The position numbers and the translations under genes are program-made. DNA of 64,000 nucleotides from Catenovulum maritimum (lineage in GTDB: Bacteria > Pseudomonadota > Gammaproteobacteria > Enterobacterales > Alteromonadaceae): NCBI RefSeq assembly GCF_001050375.1, contig NZ_KQ130488.1, positions 62,001-126,000 of the forward strand, in the 5' to 3' direction. Position 1 is the stretch's first letter; every line of letters starts with the position of its first letter. Below, in pieces: positions 1 to 8,711 of this stretch. Under the pieces are notes generated by a model. The model was not told the origin of the DNA, searched no databases, and worked only from the letters and a program-made list of their open reading frames with translations.

Positions 1-159
1 ATACTATGCCCTCAGCTTAAAAGAAAAGCGTTTTTATATTTCAGTTTGTGTTACTCCTTCGTAGTTAGACCTTCCTAAAATTTTTAATAACATCTTTGCT
101 TTATAGCTTGCGAGCCTGATAACAGGCAATTTATATATTTCAATTTTTAGGTAATAATT

Positions 160-366
160 ATGTCTACAACTACTGGTACAGTAAAATGGTTTAACGAAAC
201 TAAAGGTTTTGGTTTTATCGAGCAAGAAAATGGTCCAGACCTTTTCGCACATTTCAGCGCAATCCAAAGCTCAGGTTTCAAAACTTTAGCTGAAGGTCAA
301 AAAGTACAGTTTACTGTTGCTCAAGGCCAAAAAGGTCCTCAAGCTGAAAATATCGTTTGTATCTAA
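160..366 (+). CDS. Cold-shock domain protein (CspA family)
   Basis: A 68-residue single cold-shock domain, the usual size for CspA-type RNA/ssDNA-binding chaperones. RNP1 (K15-G-F-G-F-I20) and RNP2 (L28-F-A-H-F32) are intact, and W10/F11 of the nucleic-acid-binding face is present. The family melts mRNA secondary structure, often in the cold or in stationary phase. The ATG follows an AGG ribosome site in an AT-rich leader. The gene stands alone: a 12-bp perfect hairpin follows it and an unrelated large gene lies beyond. Cold induction is not shown by the sequence, and the paralogue (cspA, C, D or E) cannot be told from one copy. Confidence 0.95.
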   Translation: MSTTTGTVKWFNETKGFGFIEQENGPDLFAHFSAIQSSGFKTLAEGQKVQFTVAQGQKGPQAENIVCI

Positions 367-386
367 TTTACAAAAGATAGCTTGAA

Positions 387-414
387 TAAATCACCTAGTT
401 CTCTAGGTGATTTA
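387..414 (+). terminator. Hairpin terminator after the cold-shock gene
   Basis: A perfect 12-bp stem (TAAATCACCTAG / CTAGGTGATTTA) with a 4-base loop lies 21 bp after the stop codon. Only a broken T tract follows, so termination may be weak. Confidence 0.65.
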
Positions 415-629
415 TAAATACAAAATAACAACAATTCATCCCCATAACACATCAATAAACACTGCTTAATTCCAACAATTTACCACAAGTATTTACACTT
501 CAACCTAGCAAATTTAAATAGATGACAAAAGTCATTAAAATCTCTTTCTAAAAGCTTCTAATCCAGTATATTAAAACTAAATTTTATTTTTCTTTATTTT
601 AAAGCCGACTACAATAAAAACTGCGCTTA
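415..629. other. AT-rich intergenic stretch without a gene
   Basis: Very AT-rich sequence between the cold-shock hairpin and the palindrome at 630. No convincing reading frame and no RNA gene seen. A TACAAT hexamer at 610-615 could be a -10 element for the next gene, but no good -35 accompanies it. Confidence 0.4.
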
Positions 630-645
630 AATCAAGATCTTGATT
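630..645. promoter_or_regulatory. Perfect 16-bp palindrome, candidate operator
   Basis: AATCAAGATCTTGATT reads identically on both strands over all 16 bases. It ends 28 bp before the start codon of the GH15-like gene and begins 15 bp after a TACAAT -10-like hexamer. A dimeric repressor bound there would block transcription. The regulator is unknown. Confidence 0.45.
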
Positions 646-673
646 CACATAATAAATAATAGATGACTGGACT

Positions 674-3600
674 ATGAGAAATACCGAACTTTTAAATCGA
701 CTTTACCATGATATTTCTGACATTATTTTACAACGTCAGCACCCTGTAACGGGGCTATTGCCTGCAAGTACAGCAATCACTAACCATGGTAATTACACTG
801 ACGCTTGGGTACGGGACAATGTTTATTCCATTTTGAGTGTTTGGTCACTTGGAATTGCCTATAAACATACAGGTGAAACGGAGCGAAGCGATCAACTTAG
901 CCAATCAACTATCAAGTTAATGCGTGGCTTATTACAATCTATGATGCGCCAAGCACCTAAAGTAGAAAAATTTAAACACACACTTGAAGCAATAGATTCG
1001 CTCCACGCAAAATATGATACCGCGACAGGCTTACCTGTCGTTGCAGATGATGCTTGGGGTCATTTACAAATTGACGCGACTTCAATTTTCTTGCTGATGA
1101 TTGCACAGATGACAGCTTCTGGACTAAGAATTATCAAAACTTACGATGAAGTAGATTTTGTCCAGAACCTTGTTTATTACATCGCTTTTGCTTATCGAAT
1201 TCCTGACTTTGGTATTTGGGAGCGTGGTAATAAAATTAATAACGGTAAAACTGAAATCAATGCAAGCTCAGTCGGTATGGCAAAAGCAGCATTACAAGCC
1301 TTAGATGGTTTTAATTTGTTTGGCGAAAACGCCTCTAAAAGAGCCGTAGTACATACGATTCCTGATGCGGTATCACGAGCAAGGAATACGCTTGCCAGAT
1401 TGCTACCAAGAGAATCTATATCTAAAGAAGTTGATAGTGCATTATTAAGCGTTATCGGCTTCCCAGCTTTTGCTGTCGGTGACCAAACCCTAGTCAAAAA
1501 AACCAGAGATAAAATTCTAACTGAACTGGGTGGCGATTACGGCTGCAAACGCTTTTTGTGGGATGGCCATCAAACTATGGTAGAAGACCATAGCCGCATT
1601 CATTACGAACATAATGAGCTTGCAAATTTTGAAGATATTGAATCTGAGTGGCCATTATTTTATACCTACCTATACATACAAGCATTGTTTGATAATGATA
1701 CTGACGCTGCAAAAAACTACCGTCAAAAAATTGAAAATGTAATGGTAGAAGTAGACGGTAAAAATTTAATACCAGAACTGTATTTTGTTGAAGCTGACAA
1801 AGTTTCAGCCGAACGTGAAAATCCAGGCAGCCAGCCTAGAGTACCAAACGAGAACCTACCACTTGTTTGGGCACAAAGTATGTATTACACAGGCTTAATG
1901 TTGGATGAAGGCTTAATCTCAGCGGACGATTTAGATCCTTTACGCTTACGTAAACGCTCCACCAATAATACTGAAACCCAAATCGCACTTGTCGTTTTAA
2001 CCGATAACCAAGTACTCAAGGAAAAATTAGCGAGTCATGGTGTGATCGCTGAAACAATCGAAGAGATTTCACCACTAAAAGTGATGACGTCTAAACAGCT
2101 GGTCGATGTGTATCAAGAAGTTGGAGCCAATAAAGCGCTTAATTTAACTGGTCGTCCTAAACGTCGTTTCCAAAGTTTAGCTACTGCACAAACTTATCAT
2201 ATTAACCAAAACAACTACCTTAGTTTATCTTCGCTCCAACAAGATAAACACAACTATAGATTGTTTGATGCAGAATTAGCGAGCGAATCTTTAGAAAAAG
2301 AAATTGCACACATAACTAAACACTGGACAAATAACGAAGTCGCTGTGTTTACCTACTTAATCAATCAAGATATGTATGAAACGAAAAACGCAGATGTGCT
2401 ACTGCAAACAATTCGTCAGTTACAACTTAGAACCAACAAACAAAATGTTGGCTATGCGTCGGCTTCATTAGCGCTACGCGCATCCAGAGTTAATAGGCTG
2501 TACTTACCAAATCATCAAGTAACTAGCTTTACCAATATTGAGTTGAACGAATATAATCAAGAGCTAAATTTAGCGACGGATAACTTAACGCCAGAATTTA
2601 AAACTTTTGTCGAATCAAACCTCAGTAATGACGAATCATGTTACCTATCTTTAAAAGCGTTAGTGACCCAATACAGTTTAGAGAGTGACATTAGTACCAA
2701 TGGCAGTATCAATTTTAAAGAATTAATCACGGCTATCTATCATTTCGCGTCGATTAAACAGTTTTGGTTAACAGCAAGATGCTGTTTTTCTGTACTTGAT
2801 TTTTCACATAGAGATCTGGCAGATGATTTATCCTTACTTTGTGCTCGAAATCTAACGATATTAGTGGGCGAAAACAACCATACCGTTTTAAGTGGTGAAA
2901 ATGGATTTTTAGATCAAGATGAACTAATTCACACCTTAAACATCGCAGTAAAAACACCTGTTGAGCGCAGTTTAGCTCAAGAGCTGTTAGTTGTTTTAGG
3001 CCATACAATTAGAACCAATACCCAATTATTTGACGGTATACGTTCAATTCACTTACATAACTTATTAAGTCTATGTGAAACTTGTGTGCCTGATTCGAAA
3101 CTATCGGATATTGAGCAACTCTCTCTACGTTCACCTTACGAATTAAAACAACAAGTACAACAAGTATTAGAATCTCAACATCAAGCGTATGACTTTGACG
3201 TTAAATCTAGCTTTTCAGAACAAGACGGCAACCAGACCTACGAAGCTGAAAAAGCACAAGCGGTTGACACAGATTGGCTTGAATGGCGTTCTGAACGAGG
3301 TTTAATTGCAAGATTTGATGACAGTTTCCTAGAATCAATTTGGCAAAGTTTAGCCCACTGCCCGAAAATCGTTTTTGGTGATAGAGCTGACGACAAATAC
3401 TTCATTGATAATCAGCTTATTAGAAGTTCAATGACGCCTGGTGAAGAAAGCTTCGCACATTTGATCGATAGCTTAATTCAACATGCTCACCCTATCTATT
3501 ACAAAGCGGCATTAGTTGAAGTTTTAGCGGCATATATAAGTTATTGTAAAGATAATGCAGAGTTAAAATTAAATGACTCACTCGTTTTAGGTGATATTTT

Positions 3601-3736
3601 AGCCAAAGCGGCTGCATTACATACTCAAGCGGAAGGAGAAAGTCCTGAAGCAAGAAGTAATTTAGAACAGTTATTACAAACTCACCCTAAAAGTTTGCAA
3701 AAGTACGTTACCCAAGTCATTTCAAGCTTAAACTAG
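674..3736 (+). CDS. GH15 / phosphorylase-kinase-alpha-like protein
   Basis: A 1020-residue protein without signal peptide, so probably cytoplasmic. The N-terminal half resembles the (alpha/alpha)6-barrel family shared by GH15 glucoamylases and eukaryotic phosphorylase kinase alpha/beta subunits. It has W45-V-R-D-N49 after a Gly-rich start, an A-W-G-x-x-Q-I-D-A-T segment, and an acidic block E-x-E-S-E-W-P-L-F at about 319-329 where the family's key acidic residues sit. The C-terminal ~450 residues are helical-looking and unrecognised. Bacterial members are often called GH15 but their substrate is not established, so an alpha-glucan hydrolase or a regulatory glucan sensor are both possible. It is monocistronic: a palindrome precedes it and a terminator follows. 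Confidence 0.75.
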   Translation: MRNTELLNRLYHDISDIILQRQHPVTGLLPASTAITNHGNYTDAWVRDNVYSILSVWSLGIAYKHTGETERSDQLSQSTIKLMRGLLQSMMRQAPKVEKFKHTLEAIDSLHAKYDTATGLPVVADDAWGHLQIDATSIFLLMIAQMTASGLRIIKTYDEVDFVQNLVYYIAFAYRIPDFGIWERGNKINNGKTEINASSVGMAKAALQALDGFNLFGENASKRAVVHTIPDAVSRARNTLARLLPRESISKEVDSALLSVIGFPAFAVGDQTLVKKTRDKILTELGGDYGCKRFLWDGHQTMVEDHSRIHYEHNELANFEDIESEWPLFYTYLYIQALFDNDTDAAKNYRQKIENVMVEVDGKNLIPELYFVEADKVSAERENPGSQPRVPNENLPLVWAQSMYYTGLMLDEGLISADDLDPLRLRKRSTNNTETQIALVVLTDNQVLKEKLASHGVIAETIEEISPLKVMTSKQLVDVYQEVGANKALNLTGRPKRRFQSLATAQTYHINQNNYLSLSSLQQDKHNYRLFDAELASESLEKEIAHITKHWTNNEVAVFTYLINQDMYETKNADVLLQTIRQLQLRTNKQNVGYASASLALRASRVNRLYLPNHQVTSFTNIELNEYNQELNLATDNLTPEFKTFVESNLSNDESCYLSLKALVTQYSLESDISTNGSINFKELITAIYHFASIKQFWLTARCCFSVLDFSHRDLADDLSLLCARNLTILVGENNHTVLSGENGFLDQDELIHTLNIAVKTPVERSLAQELLVVLGHTIRTNTQLFDGIRSIHLHNLLSLCETCVPDSKLSDIEQLSLRSPYELKQQVQQVLESQHQAYDFDVKSSFSEQDGNQTYEAEKAQAVDTDWLEWRSERGLIARFDDSFLESIWQSLAHCPKIVFGDRADDKYFIDNQLIRSSMTPGEESFAHLIDSLIQHAHPIYYKAALVEVLAAYISYCKDNAELKLNDSLVLGDILAKAAALHTQAEGESPEARSNLEQLLQTHPKSLQKYVTQVISSLN

Positions 3737-3741
3737 CTAAC

Positions 3742-3771
3742 AAACCGCAAGTAGCTCTATACTTGCGGTTT
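3742..3771 (+). terminator. Hairpin terminator after the GH15-like gene
   Basis: A perfect 12-bp stem (AAACCGCAAGTA / TACTTGCGGTTT) with a 6-base loop begins 5 bp after the stop codon. The A/T-rich ends give a short T tract on either strand. Confidence 0.7.
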
Positions 3772-3915
3772 CCTCCCATTAAATTATGAAATTTAGGATT
3801 AAATTCCAAGCATTTTTAATTAGCTTTGCTATGTTTAATAAGTCTAAATAAATAAAACAACTTTCAACTAAAGTCGTTAATTTTAAAGCGCATAAACTGC
3901 TGTAAAGGCTAAGCT

Positions 3916-5115
3916 ATGATAAAAAAAATACCAATTGCTGAATTACAACCCGGTATGTATGTTACCCAAGTAACCAAACAGAATGGTCAAGTTGAAGTAA
4001 AAACCAAAGGCTGGGCGAAAACAGATAAAATAATCACACAACTAAAACTAAAAGGTGTGTTGGAAGTCGCGATTGATCCAGACAAAACCATAATAGATGA
4101 GACAGAAGAAAAGGCTGATAGTGAATTACCAGAAACAGCTAAAGAAGTCGTTCCATTTAAAACCCAAACGGTCGAAAAAGAATTAAAAAAAGCGCGTAAG
4201 TTATACGACGAAGCACAACAACTACAGAAAAAAGCACTGGGTGATATCCAAGCTGGTCGAAAAATTGATGTAAAGCCAATTCAAGAATTTACAAGCTCAA
4301 TGATAGATTCCATTTTTAGGAACCAAGATGCCCTAACCTGCATGACCCGAATTAGAGAAAAAGACGCTTATCTATACGAACATTCACTCAATGTTTCTAT
4401 TTTAATGGCTATGTTTGCTCGCCATTTAGATATGGATAAAGAGCAAATAGAAATGCTCTCACAAGCCGCGTTTCTGCATGACATGGGCAAGATTTTAATT
4501 CCAGATGAAATTCTACATAAACCGGGTAAGTTAACGGATGATGAATTTAAAATTATGCGGGAGCATGTAAATTATGGTATTAAAACACTGGCTGAAACGC
4601 CCGGTATTCCAGCTGAATTAATCGAAATTGTCGGTATGCATCATGAAAAATTAAATGGTACTGGCTACCCTAATGGCTTAAAAGCAGAACAAATCACGCA
4701 AGCCGGGAGAATGATTACCATAGTCGATATCTATGACGCCATGACAGCCGAGCGAGTATACAAAAAAGGTATGCTACCCAGTGCCGCATTTAAAATTATG
4801 CAAAGTATGGTGCCAGATGAAATAGATGGTAACTTATTGCATCAATTTATTCGCTGCGTAGGTGTGCACCCAGTTGGCACTTTGGTTAAATTAAAAAGTG
4901 GTAAATTGGCAATAGTGACAGAGTCTAACCAAAATAATCCGCTTAAACCTATTGTTAAAATATTCTATAACGCCAACCATAATCACCATACAGAAATCAA
5001 AGATTTAGATCTGTCTAAAGCTTATGTAAATGACGCAATTGAATCGAGCATTAAGCCAGAGAAATTTAAAATAGAGTTAAATAAATTTATGCGAGAAGTA
5101 CTTATAGGCAATTGA
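3916..5115 (+). CDS. HD-GYP cyclic-di-GMP phosphodiesterase
   Basis: 399 residues: an N-terminal DUF3391-type domain (about 1-65), a linker with a charged coiled region, and a full HD-GYP domain. The metal/catalytic H-D-M-G-K is at about 187-191, and the GYP signature G-T-G-Y-P is near 250 inside the usual H-H-E-x-x-N-G-T-G-Y-P context. These enzymes hydrolyse cyclic di-GMP (to pGpG or GMP), favouring motility over attachment. There is no transmembrane segment, so it is cytosolic. All the family motifs are intact, suggesting an active enzyme. The acetyltransferase gene follows 46 bp downstream on the same strand and may be co-transcribed. Confidence 0.93.
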   Translation: MIKKIPIAELQPGMYVTQVTKQNGQVEVKTKGWAKTDKIITQLKLKGVLEVAIDPDKTIIDETEEKADSELPETAKEVVPFKTQTVEKELKKARKLYDEAQQLQKKALGDIQAGRKIDVKPIQEFTSSMIDSIFRNQDALTCMTRIREKDAYLYEHSLNVSILMAMFARHLDMDKEQIEMLSQAAFLHDMGKILIPDEILHKPGKLTDDEFKIMREHVNYGIKTLAETPGIPAELIEIVGMHHEKLNGTGYPNGLKAEQITQAGRMITIVDIYDAMTAERVYKKGMLPSAAFKIMQSMVPDEIDGNLLHQFIRCVGVHPVGTLVKLKSGKLAIVTESNQNNPLKPIVKIFYNANHNHHTEIKDLDLSKAYVNDAIESSIKPEKFKIELNKFMREVLIGN

Positions 5116-5161
5116 TATAATGCGTCATAATATATAACCCTTAAATGCGAATATTTAGCTT

Positions 5162-5731
5162 ATGTCTGAAAAACTCAAAATGTTGGCTGGAAAGCCATAT
5201 AACCCGTTTGATAAAGAGTTACTTAAGCTGAGAGTTAACGCTAGAAAATTAACCGAAGCCTTTAATACCACCAGCATAAGCAAGCTAAGCAACCGAAAGA
5301 AATTACTAAAACAATTATTTGGCCGCGCCGGTGAAAACCTCTTTATAGAGCCTAACTTTCAATGTGATTATGGTGTTAATATTCACTTAGGTGAAAATTT
5401 TTATGCTAACTACAATTGCGTCATTTTAGATGCCGCTGAAGTTAAAATAGGTGATAACTGCTTTATCGGTCCGCAAGTCGGTATTTACACCTCAAGTCAC
5501 CCAATTGAGCCTAGCCCTCGTAACCAAGGGGTTCAATTTGCTAAAGCCATTAATATAGGCGATAACTGCTGGATTGGTGGTCACGCAAGTATATTACCCG
5601 GTGTATCTATTGGTCATAATGTCGTCATTGCAGCAGGCGCGGTCGTCACGAAAAGCTTTAGTGATAATGTCGTTTTAGCGGGAAACCCTGCCCGCATCGT
5701 AAAACATATTAAAGATGTTGAGACTGAATAA
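5162..5731 (+). CDS. maa: Maltose O-acetyltransferase-type sugar acetyltransferase
   Basis: 189 residues, typical for the Maa/NodL/LacA group. The N-terminal Mac domain starts at K-M-L-A-G-K-P-Y and is followed by hexapeptide repeats forming a left-handed beta-helix. The catalytic His lies in S-S-H-P (about 112), and the C-terminal cap ends with A-G-N-P-A-R. The family moves acetyl from acetyl-CoA to the 6-OH of glucose, maltose or similar sugars; the true acceptor cannot be read from the sequence. It lies 46 bp after the HD-GYP gene and converges on arfB, with a long hairpin between. Confidence 0.85.
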   Translation: MSEKLKMLAGKPYNPFDKELLKLRVNARKLTEAFNTTSISKLSNRKKLLKQLFGRAGENLFIEPNFQCDYGVNIHLGENFYANYNCVILDAAEVKIGDNCFIGPQVGIYTSSHPIEPSPRNQGVQFAKAINIGDNCWIGGHASILPGVSIGHNVVIAAGAVVTKSFSDNVVLAGNPARIVKHIKDVETE

Positions 5732-5758
5732 GGCTAATAAAGACCAGCAATTAATTGT

Positions 5759-5792
5759 ATTAACTGAATTAGTCTCGACTAAATCAGTTAAT
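5759..5792. terminator. Long hairpin between convergent maa and arfB
   Basis: An inverted repeat ATTAACTGAATTAGTC / GACTAAATCAGTTAAT with one mismatch and a very small loop. It overlaps the arfB stop codon and sits where transcripts from both sides must end, so it probably acts as a bidirectional terminator. No strong T tract is seen. Confidence 0.5.
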
Positions 5793-6201
5793 AACTCACC
5801 TTACCTCGATTTTTTTTAATCTGGCCACGTTTATTTTTGCTGTCCATCCGCTTTATTTTGGCACTTTTAGTCGGTTTAGTTGCAATCCGCTTACGTTCAA
5901 CTTTAGTCGCTGAGGTGATAATTTGCTGTAGTCTTAATAATGCATCTTCGCGATTTAACTCTTGAGTACGGCTTGATTGAGCTTTAATCACAATAACGCC
6001 TTCCTTTGTAATTCGACTATCACTCAAAGCCAATAATCTTTCCTTGTAGAATTCAGGTAAACTCGACTCACGTACATTAAAACGCAAATGTACCGCTGTG
6101 TTGACTTTGTTCACATTTTGTCCACCAGCCCCTTGTGAACGAACAAAATTGAGCTCAATTTCTGAGGCAGGAATAATGACTTTATTAGATATAACTAACA
6201 T
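5788..6201 (-). CDS. arfB: Peptidyl-tRNA hydrolase ArfB, ribosome rescue
   Basis: 137 residues with the class-I release-factor catalytic motif G26-G-Q28 in the context R-S-x-G-x-G-G-Q-N-V-N-K. The lysine/arginine-rich C-terminal tail (last ~30 residues) is the part that, in ArfB (YaeJ), enters the empty mRNA channel of stalled ribosomes. The codon-recognition domains of true release factors are absent, which distinguishes it from PrfA/PrfB. ArfB hydrolyses peptidyl-tRNA on non-stop ribosomes. The start is 7 bp after the tilS stop, so the two are probably co-transcribed. Confidence 0.92.
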   Translation of the reverse strand: MLVISNKVIIPASEIELNFVRSQGAGGQNVNKVNTAVHLRFNVRESSLPEFYKERLLALSDSRITKEGVIVIKAQSSRTQELNREDALLRLQQIITSATKVERKRIATKPTKSAKIKRMDSKNKRGQIKKNRGKVSY

Positions 6202-6208
6202 AATATCC

Positions 6209-7552
6209 TTAATTTATTGGTGGTTCGCATACCCATAATCCGAGGGCTGAAATTAATTCGTCATCATAAAACAAATACGCGACTTGATTTCTCATCCAAG
6301 GTGGCACTTCATATTCTTGTAGCAGCTGTTTAAGCGTTTTTCGACAATTTCTATACTTAGGGTAGCACTTAGTCGATAAACTTGGCTTAAATCGAATTTG
6401 AGCTATTTGATTTACTGTAGGTAATGCTATGCCTAAATTGGCTATGTGTAGCTTAGTGCCTGTATTTAATTCAACTTCTGCTTCGCCATTCCAACTCAGA
6501 GGTTCAGCTTCCTGCTCAAAGGCATCAATTTCAGTTTGAGTTAAATAAAAAAGTCGGGTTTTATATTGTCTAATTTCACCCAATTTTAACTTAATTTTAG
6601 GTTGCTGATCTTCTGAACATGTAAAATTATCTAAAATTTGCTGCATTATTTTTTGCGAAGGCATAAGTTCGTTATTCTTGTTTAACCAAAACCGCAACAG
6701 ACTGTTTTGCCGCGCATAGCTTAAATTTTGAATTAGGCTAATGTCCAACACTTGGCTGGTGAACATAGGTTGAACTCGAGCTAAATTTGAAAAAGAAACA
6801 ACAGCTGCGTTAAAATCTACTGCTGCGACTTCCTCAATAATTTGATTTTCTTGGCGACAAAGCTCTGCACTTCTTGCAACACATTGACTAAACCCCGGCC
6901 AACGTGCTTCTAATTCTGGTAATATTTGATTACGCAAAAAATTACGATCGAAATCATCATTTAAATTACTTTCATCTTCAACCCAATCCAAATTATTGGC
7001 TTTTGCATAATCCAGAATCTCTAGTTTAGATACTCCTAGTAAAGGACGCCACAACTCTATATCTTGGGTTAAATCACTTAACGGATTCATACTTGCTAAC
7101 CCGTTTGGCCCACTGCCACGTTTTAACCTTAAAAAGAAAGTTTCAGCTTGATCATTCAAATGTTGAGCAGTCACCACGATCGCATTTTTACCTGCAACTT
7201 GCTTAAACACAGAATATCTGGCATCACGAGCTAACGCTTCTAAACTTTGACGACTTTGTTTTGCTAATTTAACTTTTTTAAATTCAAACTTGATTTGCCT
7301 TTGTTGGCAAAATTCAGCACAAAATTTTAGCCAAGCCTCTGCATTATCGCTCAGTCCATGGTGTACATGTACAGCACAAAGCAACAACTGCTCATCAGGT
7401 GCAAATGTCTGATTTAATTTGTGAATCGTATCTAGTAAAACGACCGAATCCACACCACCGCTAAGGCCAACGAAAACCGATTTATTTTGCTGGCTAAATT
7501 GTTTTAGTCTGGCGATTTCTTGTGGTGAAAAAAGCTTAATATGTGACTTCAT
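6209..7552 (-). CDS. tilS: tRNA(Ile)-lysidine synthase
   Basis: 447 residues, the usual length of the long (E. coli-type) TilS. The P-loop-like ATP pyrophosphatase motif S31-G-G-V-D-S36 is intact. The N-terminal N-type PPase domain is followed by the TilS substrate-binding and C-terminal domains, ending in W-V-C-E-P-P. TilS attaches lysine to C34 of the CAU-anticodon tRNA-Ile so that it reads AUA; it is essential in most bacteria. In this window it lies downstream of accA, separated by a strong terminator, with arfB closely behind. Confidence 0.95.
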   Translation of the reverse strand: MKSHIKLFSPQEIARLKQFSQQNKSVFVGLSGGVDSVVLLDTIHKLNQTFAPDEQLLLCAVHVHHGLSDNAEAWLKFCAEFCQQRQIKFEFKKVKLAKQSRQSLEALARDARYSVFKQVAGKNAIVVTAQHLNDQAETFFLRLKRGSGPNGLASMNPLSDLTQDIELWRPLLGVSKLEILDYAKANNLDWVEDESNLNDDFDRNFLRNQILPELEARWPGFSQCVARSAELCRQENQIIEEVAAVDFNAAVVSFSNLARVQPMFTSQVLDISLIQNLSYARQNSLLRFWLNKNNELMPSQKIMQQILDNFTCSEDQQPKIKLKLGEIRQYKTRLFYLTQTEIDAFEQEAEPLSWNGEAEVELNTGTKLHIANLGIALPTVNQIAQIRFKPSLSTKCYPKYRNCRKTLKQLLQEYEVPPWMRNQVAYLFYDDELISALGLWVCEPPIN

Positions 7553-7593
7553 TAAAATACTAATATGGGCTCAATTTAACGTTAAGCTAAAAC

Positions 7594-7621
7594 AAAAAAA
7601 CCCGCCAAAAGCGGGTTTTTT
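7594..7621 (-). terminator. Intrinsic terminator after accA
   Basis: A CCCGC/GCGGG stem with a 5-base loop, flanked by A7 on one side and T6 on the other. On the minus strand it ends in a T run directly after the accA stop, and it is symmetric enough to work in both directions. Confidence 0.9.
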
Positions 7622-7635
7622 AGAGCTAGAAAAAA

Positions 7636-8595
7636 TTAACAATAACCAAATGTCATTAGTTTTTGATATCTTTGCTCAATTAGCGCTTCGCTATCTTTAT
7701 CTGCTAATTCAGATAATTGACTTTTAATTGTTTGTTTAAGGTTATGCGACATTAGATCAAAATCTCTATGTGCGCCACCTAAAGGCTCATCAACAATATT
7801 ATCAATTAATTTAAGCTCTTGTAATCGAGTCGCTGTAATCCCCATAGCTTCTGCAGCTTGCTCTGCTTTTGTCGCGCTCTTCCATAATATAGAAGCACAA
7901 CCTTCAGGAGAAATTACTGAGTAAGTGCTGTATTGAAGCATATTCACTTTATCGCCAACGCCGATAGCTAATGCACCACCAGAACCACCTTCACCGATTA
8001 CAGTACAAATAACAGGAACCGTTAGGCGTGCCATTACTTTTAAGTTTTTAGCAATTGCTTCGCTTTGACCGCGCTCTTCCGCACCAACACCTGGGTAAGC
8101 ACCTGGAGTATCGATAAAAGTAATGATAGGCATTCTAAAACGCTCAGCCATTTCCATTAATCTTAACGCTTTACGATAGCCTTCTGGACGAGGCATACCA
8201 AAGTTGCGGCGAATTTTTTCAGCTGTATCACGGCCTTTTTGATGACCAATAACAACCACAGGTTCACCGTCAATTCGTGCTGTTCCACAAACAATTGCTG
8301 GATCATCAGCATAGGCTCTATCACCCGCTAACTCATCAAAATCGGTACAAATACGAGAGATGTAATCTAAAGTGTATGGGCGTTGTGGGTGACGAGCAAT
8401 TTGTGCTATCTCCCATGCACCTAAATTAGCAAAAATCTTTTTAGATAAGTCTTGGCTCTTATTTTTTAACTTACTAATTTCTTCTTCTAAATCTATATCT
8501 AACTCGCCATTGTTACGAGCGACATTTCTAAGCTCATCAATTTTTGATTCTAGCTCTGCAATAGGCTGTTCAAAGTCCAAAAAACTTAAACTCAT
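7636..8595 (-). CDS. accA: Acetyl-CoA carboxylase carboxyltransferase subunit alpha
   Basis: 319 residues, the same size as E. coli AccA. It begins with the coiled-coil [13 protein letters not shown] segment typical of the family, and has the crotonase-fold [13 protein letters not shown] oxyanion region and [11 protein letters not shown] motif. With AccD it transfers CO2 from biotinyl-BCCP to acetyl-CoA to make malonyl-CoA, the first committed step of fatty-acid synthesis. It follows dnaE on the same strand after a 116-bp gap, a widely conserved dnaE-accA-tilS order. Confidence 0.97.
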   Translation of the reverse strand: MSLSFLDFEQPIAELESKIDELRNVARNNGELDIDLEEEISKLKNKSQDLSKKIFANLGAWEIAQIARHPQRPYTLDYISRICTDFDELAGDRAYADDPAIVCGTARIDGEPVVVIGHQKGRDTAEKIRRNFGMPRPEGYRKALRLMEMAERFRMPIITFIDTPGAYPGVGAEERGQSEAIAKNLKVMARLTVPVICTVIGEGGSGGALAIGVGDKVNMLQYSTYSVISPEGCASILWKSATKAEQAAEAMGITATRLQELKLIDNIVDEPLGGAHRDFDLMSHNLKQTIKSQLSELADKDSEALIEQRYQKLMTFGYC

Positions 8596-8711
8596 AAGTC
8601 AATTTCTACCTAATTCTACGCTTGTAAACAAGCTATCTAAATCCTAATTTAGCTATACTTTAACAGATATATCTAAACCATTAAATTTGTTATCGTTTAA
8701 ACGACTAATAT

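Noticed and set aside
34-267. Minus-strand reading frame across the cold-shock gene
   Set aside because: It overlaps a well-conserved gene on the other strand and encodes nothing recognisable.
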